A stretch of 64,000 nucleotides of DNA from Demequina gelatinilytica (GTDB lineage Bacteria; Actinomycetota; Actinomycetes; Actinomycetales; Demequinaceae): assembly GCF_000971115.1 (NCBI RefSeq), contig NZ_BBLV01000017.1, forward strand, positions 62,001 to 126,000. The letters run 5' to 3'. Every line of letters begins with the position of its first letter. The stretch's first letter is position 1. The notes under the pieces were generated by a model. It searched no databases. It was not told the DNA's origin and saw nothing but the letters and a program-made list of their open reading frames with translations. The position numbers and the translations under genes are program-made. Of this stretch, positions 59,564 through 64,000 are shown in pieces.

Positions 59564-60840
59564 GGGATGCTCCAGCCCATGCGCCTGGCGGTGCGGTGGA
59601 GGTAGCGGGTGAGCGCGGTCGACTCGACGTATCCGGCGTGGCGAGGCGAGTCCACGAAACGGATGCCGCGCGTGAGGTCGGGTGCGTCGGCCGCGATCAG
59701 CCGCTCGAACTCGATCCACCGGTCCGGGCGCTGCGCGCGGTCCTCGATGTGCTGCGCGATCATGGTCGCGAGCTGCTCCATGAGCACGTACGAGGCCCCG
59801 TTGGTCTCGACGAAGCCGAGGCCGTACAGCCCTGCGTGGCGCGAGAAGGCGGTGAGGTAGAGGTCGGGGTGGGCGTCGTGGCCCAGGAGGTCCTGCGCGT
59901 AGGGCACCTCGTGGCGGTAACCGGTGGCCAGGAGGATGAGGTCGACGTCCTCGGTGGAGCCGTCCGTGAAGGTGACGGTGGTGCCGTCGGTGGTGGCGAT
60001 GGCCGGGCGCGCCGTGATGTCGCCGTGGCCCAGATGGTGCAGCAGCTGGGTGTTCATGAGCGGATGGCTCTCGAAGACCTTGTGGTCGGGCTTGGGCAGG
60101 CCCAGGCGCGTGACATCTCCGTTGAGGACGCGGAGCATGGCCCCGAAGACGCGCTGCTCGAGCCACATGGGGAGCGTGGGACCCCCGTCGGCGAAGACGT
60201 CGGACGGCATCCCGAAGACGTGCTTGGGGATGAAGTGGTAGCCGCGGCGCAGGCTGATCGCGGCGTGGTCGGCGGTGCGCGCCGCGTCGCACGCGATGTC
60301 CGCGCCGGAGTTGCCGGCGCCCACGATCAGGACGCTTCTGCCTTCGAGTTCTTTCGCGCTGCGGTAGGTCATGGTGTGGCGGACCTCGCCGGTGTAGGTG
60401 CCGGGGAGCGTGGGGATGTTCGGGATCCACTGCGCGCCGGACGCGATGATGACCTGGGCGTGCTCGGTGGCGCGACCGCCCTCGCGCGTGACGCGGTAGC
60501 TGTCGCCGGTCCGCTCGACCTTGGCTGCCGCCGTGCTGAACTCGATTCCCTCGGCCAGGTTGTGCGCGGCCGCGAAGGCGCGCAGGTACGCGAGGATCTG
60601 GCGGTGGTTCGGGTAGTCGGGGTAGTCGTCCGGCATGGGGAAGCTGGGGAAGCCCGAGAGGGTCCTCGACGAGATGAAGTGGGCCGACTCGTACATCGGG
60701 CTGCCGGGGGCGTCGATGTCCCAGACCCCGCCGATGCCTCGGTTGCGTTCGAGGTGGGTGTAGGGCAGGCCGCGCTGCTTGAGCGCGTACGCGGCGGCCA
60801 GGCCCGCGGGGCCCGCGCCGATGATGGCGGTGTCGAGCAC
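59560..60840 (-). CDS. flavin-containing monooxygenase
   Basis: FAD- and NADPH-dependent oxygenase of 426 aa. FAD motif GAGPAGLAAAY at residue 8, GGVWDIDAPG, NADPH motif GAGNSGADIA and the FMO-type stretch YTGEVRHTMTYRS, which fits the FxGxxxHxxxY fingerprint more than the Baeyer-Villiger one. ATATGY-like LLATGYRHEVP follows. GTG at 60840 has GAGGAG upstream. Substrate unknown; coupled to the SDR gene. Confidence 0.88.
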   Translation of the reverse strand: MLDTAIIGAGPAGLAAAYALKQRGLPYTHLERNRGIGGVWDIDAPGSPMYESAHFISSRTLSGFPSFPMPDDYPDYPNHRQILAYLRAFAAAHNLAEGIEFSTAAAKVERTGDSYRVTREGGRATEHAQVIIASGAQWIPNIPTLPGTYTGEVRHTMTYRSAKELEGRSVLIVGAGNSGADIACDAARTADHAAISLRRGYHFIPKHVFGMPSDVFADGGPTLPMWLEQRVFGAMLRVLNGDVTRLGLPKPDHKVFESHPLMNTQLLHHLGHGDITARPAIATTDGTTVTFTDGSTEDVDLILLATGYRHEVPYAQDLLGHDAHPDLYLTAFSRHAGLYGLGFVETNGASYVLMEQLATMIAQHIEDRAQRPDRWIEFERLIAADAPDLTRGIRFVDSPRHAGYVESTALTRYLHRTARRMGWSIP

Positions 60841-60992
60841 GTGTCTCCTCGTCGTTGAGCAGTGGCACGAGACTAGGGGAGACGAGGGACGATGCGGAAG
60901 CGGCTCGGCCTTCTGGGCTGAACGGGGCTGACCAAGTTATGCGTCATCTTCTGCGACTTGGCGCCGAAAGTGGTCTTGGAGGCCTCCGGATT

Positions 60993-61008
60993 CCGATATA
61001 GTTATCGG
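60993..61008 (+). promoter_or_regulatory. tRNA-Pro promoter -10 within a palindrome
   Basis: CCGATA-TAGT-TATCGG is a perfect inverted repeat, and the -10 TATAGT (60997-61002) lies inside it, 13 nt before the tRNA. CTTGGA at 60975-60980 is a possible -35 with 16-nt spacing. Confidence 0.55.
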
Positions 61009-61015
61009 GCTGTCA

Positions 61016-61089
<74 letters not shown>

Positions 61090-61103
61090 CGTGTAGCAAG
61101 CGG

Positions 61104-61139
61104 AAAGTCCTGGTAACTCACGGGTTGCCAGGACTTTTT
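61104..61139 (+). terminator. rho-independent terminator after tRNA-Pro
   Basis: AAAGTCCTGGTAAC pairs with GTTGCCAGGACTTT (one mismatch) and TTTTT follows. This is the only classic T-run terminator noticed in the window. Confidence 0.88.
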
Positions 61140-61360
61140 GCATGGAGTGACATGACCCGGTCATCATTTACTCATCTTTGTGACGATCACGCTCGTCCTA
61201 CTGGGATGACAGTCAGCCTGGCTGCATGACTCCATGGCCGACAGCAGACGGCAGCGCACCGCGATCCCATCCCGCCGGACGACCTGCTCAAGGGCCCGGC
61301 GACCGGGGCAGATGCCGTGCGAGGCGACGCTCCCGCCGCGGCTGCGTCTACCGTGGAGGG

Positions 61361-61801
61361 GTGAGCACCGCCCAGCCTGACGACAACCCGCTCTGGATCG
61401 AGATCGAGGAGATCCGCGAGCTCTACGCGGAGGACCCCACTGTCGCAGACGATGTCCACGGCGCTGTAGCGCGCGAGCATCCGGACCGACCGGCCCTGGC
61501 GGATGCCGTGGTCGACTCGCTGGTGGCGGGCTTCGACATGCATGCGGACGAGGACGCGATCGAGGATGTCATCGAGGCTTGCGCCCGGCTGATCCCGCTG
61601 CTCAGCGCCCTCGAGACGCTCCGGGACTCCGGGGACCACGCACTCGCGGACCTCCTCGAGTCCGCTCCCGCCAATGCCGGGCGGTGGCTCCACCAGGGGG
61701 GCTGGGCGATCCACACACCTGACGGCGCTGAGGCAGCATTCATGTTCGCGCGCCTGGACGCCGGCCGGGCGTGGGTGCTGCTGCTGTCGGATCCGACCTG
61801 A
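61361..61801 (+). CDS. hypothetical acidic protein
   Basis: 146 aa, rich in Asp, Glu and Ala, mostly helical by appearance, with no domain I recognise and no signal peptide or membrane segment. GTG at 61361 follows TACCGT (61349-61354) by exactly 6 nt (GGAGGG), the leaderless pattern, which supports it as a real gene. It sits between tRNA-Pro and a convergent methyltransferase. The 221 bp from 61140 to 61360 hold no gene I can support and look more AT-rich at the start. Confidence 0.6.
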   Translation: MSTAQPDDNPLWIEIEEIRELYAEDPTVADDVHGAVAREHPDRPALADAVVDSLVAGFDMHADEDAIEDVIEACARLIPLLSALETLRDSGDHALADLLESAPANAGRWLHQGGWAIHTPDGAEAAFMFARLDAGRAWVLLLSDPT

Positions 61802-61895
61802 GCCCGAGCCGTGGCCCACGCGAGGGTCACCGGATCGACGCGGCGCTATCGCGCGGGATCCCGCCGCAATCCACGAGCGATCGGTCGGGGATCCC

Positions 61896-63014
61896 TCACC
61901 GCCGCGTCGAGACCGTGACCGTGAACTTGGCATTGCGCGCGACCTGCTCGGTGGGGCCGAGCGCACGCTCGAGGAGGGGCCTGTACTTGAGGCCCGAGTT
62001 CCACACGCACCACAGTTGACCACCGGGGCGCAGGACCCTGGCCACGTCGGCGAACATCCGCGGCGCGATGAGGTCGGTCACGGCAGCCGCCGAGTGGAAC
62101 GGCGGGTTCAGCGTGATGAGCGAGGCGCTTGCGGAAGGCCGGGCGCCCAGCATGTCGTCGCGTGCCACGGTCACACGGTCCTGAATGCCGTTGGCGAGCA
62201 TCGTCGCCCGTGCGGACGCGGTGGCAGTGGCCGACTGGTCGCACGCATAGACATGCGCGCCGACATACTTCGTCGCCATCCACGCACCGATGATCCCCGT
62301 GCCGCAGGCCAGGTCGATCAGGGGATCGTCTGGCGTCCCGCCGACCGGAGCGTCGGGAAGGTTCTCAAGCAGCAGACGGGTGCCGATGTCGAGCCGCGCG
62401 CCCGCGAAGGCGCCGCCGTACGCCCGCACCTCCAGACCCGCCACCTGTGCCGCGGCGGGAACGGGATCGCGACCATCTCGGGGCGCACGGGCGAGCAGCA
62501 CCCGTGACTTCTGCCGCGCGTGGCTGACATCGAGCCGCCCGAAGTGCTCGCGAAGCACCTCGTTCATCGACACCGACATGTGCTTGAGCCGTCCGCCCGC
62601 GACCACCACCACGCCGGGATCGGCGTGCGCCGCGATCAGACCGGCGATGTCGCGCAGCGCGTCGAGGGAGCGGGGGAGGCGCAGCAGCACCACCCGCGCC
62701 CCGCTGACCAGCCCAGCGTCGAGCGGGAGAGCGCGAAAGTGGTCGGCGAAGCCCACGCGTGCGGAGTTGGCCTCGAGCGCGCGCTCACCGGTGATCGCGT
62801 CGATGTGCGTCCGTATCCTTCGCGCGCCCCCTTGTGCCGCCCCGAGGGTCAGCGCGCCGTAGGCGTCGTTGATGACCACGACGTCGTCTGGCCCCGCCGA
62901 CGCGCGCAGCACCGCGGACTCGTCCAGGATCAGCCGATCCGCCGCGTCGACGGCGACCAGCCCGGGCGCCTCGACGTCCGGCCAGCGCCGCAGCGCGTCG
63001 AACATCTCGCTCAC
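61896..63014 (-). CDS. class I SAM-dependent methyltransferase, RlmG/RsmC-like
   Basis: 372 aa in two halves. Residues 1-190 are a degenerate methyltransferase-like domain; residues about 195-372 hold the active one with SAM motif IDLACGTGIIGAW and catalytic LNPPFH. This double layout and the NPPFH motif are typical of the RsmC/RlmG guanine-N2 rRNA methyltransferases. The position modified cannot be assigned. Start GTG at 63014 is uncertain; an ATG lies 9 nt further in. Confidence 0.87.
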   Translation of the reverse strand: MSEMFDALRRWPDVEAPGLVAVDAADRLILDESAVLRASAGPDDVVVINDAYGALTLGAAQGGARRIRTHIDAITGERALEANSARVGFADHFRALPLDAGLVSGARVVLLRLPRSLDALRDIAGLIAAHADPGVVVVAGGRLKHMSVSMNEVLREHFGRLDVSHARQKSRVLLARAPRDGRDPVPAAAQVAGLEVRAYGGAFAGARLDIGTRLLLENLPDAPVGGTPDDPLIDLACGTGIIGAWMATKYVGAHVYACDQSATATASARATMLANGIQDRVTVARDDMLGARPSASASLITLNPPFHSAAAVTDLIAPRMFADVARVLRPGGQLWCVWNSGLKYRPLLERALGPTEQVARNAKFTVTVSTRR

Positions 63015-63153
63015 CGCCTCGCACCGCCCTCGACGTGTCGAACTGCAAGGCCACAGGGGCGGGAGCGGGCGCACGTGCCGGCGGAGACGATGCGCGAGTG
63101 GGGGCCGATCACCATGGAAGCCTAGCGGCGGGTCGGGTTCCGCTGCGGTCGGT

Positions 63154-64000
63154 TCAGCTGGTGAGGATCGCCTCGCGTCGCTGGCGCAGCGTGGCGATCC
63201 GTGCGGTGATCTCCGAGGTAGCAGCACCGAGATCATCGCCGACCTGGGAGAGGCGACGGCCCAGGTCCCTGGCGCGCGCCTGGGCTTGGGAGATACGGTC
63301 CCGCACCATCCAGTCGCTGAGGATGTTGTCGAACAGCACGTCGAAGATGGCGAGCGTCTGGGAGACGTCGACGCCATCGATCGTGGAGCCCCCGATATCG
63401 GCGAGCTCGACGGAGAGCCGCTCGAGCGCCCGGTTGACCTCGCGGAAGGCTGCGGTGGCATCGTCGATCCTCGAGTGCTTGATCATGTCGGCGACAAGGC
63501 CGCCCCCGAAGAACGTGTCGTATGTCGACCAGCCGCCTGCGTTGTCCAGCTCGTCAAGAGCCGCGTCGAGCGCGGTCCTCGTGGTTCGCAGCGCGTCCAC
63601 CGCCTCCGCGATCTCATGCCGTCGGGCTTCCGCGACACCCAGCTGCTCGGCAAGCGCCGTCAGCTCCGCAGAGTCGCGACCGCCGGCCGTGACCATGGCG
63701 GACTCATAGGACGCGAGCGCCTCCTCGTACATGCGATCCGCTCCGCGCAGCGCGTCGTGCTCACGGCGGACTCGTGAGTCCTCGGCGATCGCACTGTCGA
63801 GCCGCGACTGCGCGGCGGCGACCGCGAGGGCCGCGGCATCCGCCTCCGCGCGCTCGGCGGCCAGCCGATCGACCGTGTCGCCGCGCAGAGCTGCCCAGAT
63901 CTTCGTCAAGGACAGCTCCTCCAGCCGGCGCACGTCCGCCTGCTCCACTGCCAGCGCCCGCTCGAGCTCGGCCAGCTCCCCACGCCGCGTCGCCACGAGT
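63154..64000 (-). CDS. coiled-coil protein of unknown function, possibly cut by the window edge
   Basis: At least 280 aa in view. Nearly the whole length is charged, Ala/Glu/Arg-rich heptad-like sequence except for a short central non-coil stretch (GGWSTYDTFFGGGLVADMIKHS, shortened) that probably forms a small folded head or hinge. A GTG at 63996 could be the start, but the frame is open to the window edge, so the N-terminus may be missing. No catalytic motif recognised; homologues are often annotated only as hypothetical. Confidence 0.6.
   Translation of the reverse strand, partial: LVATRRGELAELERALAVEQADVRRLEELSLTKIWAALRGDTVDRLAAERAEADAAALAVAAAQSRLDSAIAEDSRVRREHDALRGADRMYEEALASYESAMVTAGGRDSAELTALAEQLGVAEARRHEIAEAVDALRTTRTALDAALDELDNAGGWSTYDTFFGGGLVADMIKHSRIDDATAAFREVNRALERLSVELADIGGSTIDGVDVSQTLAIFDVLFDNILSDWMVRDRISQAQARARDLGRRLSQVGDDLGAATSEITARIATLRQRREAILTS

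Overview
The window is about 64 kb of high-GC DNA (roughly 70% by eye), densely coded on both strands. RbpA, WhiA, OpcA, a PolA whose proofreading domain has lost its acidic residues, an ANTAR regulator of the PdtaR type, and an actinobacterial LexA box before uvrA all point to Actinomycetota. The gene order matches mycobacterial and Micrococcales chromosomes. A Micrococcales lineage of the Cellulomonadaceae or Demequinaceae kind is my inference; no rRNA or other taxonomic marker is present.

Layout. 1-6.7 kb: a secreted GH43-GH51 arabinoxylan enzyme facing a secreted CE1-like esterase. 6.8-8.1 kb: mgsA, tRNA-Leu(CAA) and pdtaR. 8.1-13.6 kb: a branched-chain amino acid type ABC transporter, with the binding-protein gene on + and livHMGF on -, separated by a 383-bp gene-free stretch that holds a duplicated 81-bp element. 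13.7-28.5 kb: thioesterase, polA, pfkA, rpsA, coaE, uvrB, terC, yciI-like, uvrA, uvrC. 28.5-31.3 kb: rapZ-yvcK-whiA. 31.5-35.9 kb: gap-pgk-tpiA-secG-rbpA and a small Rdx-family redox gene. 36.0-41.5 kb, minus strand: tkt, zwf-opcA-pgl. 41.7-50.9 kb: ctaB, xerD, parA-scpA-scpB-rluB, aroH, tyrA-cmk-plsC-der. 50.9-60.8 kb: accessory genes (DUF1801, GDPD and alpha/beta hydrolase operon, MFS transporter, deaminase, a pyroglutamyl-peptidase-like protein without its catalytic Cys, two overlapping GGDEF genes, SDR plus flavin monooxygenase). 61.0-64.0 kb: tRNA-Pro(GGG), an unknown small gene, a methyltransferase and a coiled-coil protein at the edge.

The metabolic core is joined up: pentoses released outside the cell would enter the pentose phosphate genes and lower glycolysis, both encoded here. 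Nucleotide excision repair (uvrA, uvrB, uvrC) and polA sit together, and uvrA carries an SOS operator.

I found no CRISPR array, prophage, insertion sequence or recognisable defence system. What the gene list does not explain is mostly non-coding: (i) at least 13 start codons preceded by a TANNNT box at 6-7 nt, the layout of leaderless mRNAs; (ii) two copies of a nested palindrome of about 100 bp on either side of zwf-opcA-pgl, one of them at the junction where related genomes carry tal; (iii) two 81-bp elements bounded by inverted copies of GGACGATGCG; (iv) strong over-use of that 10-mer across the window.
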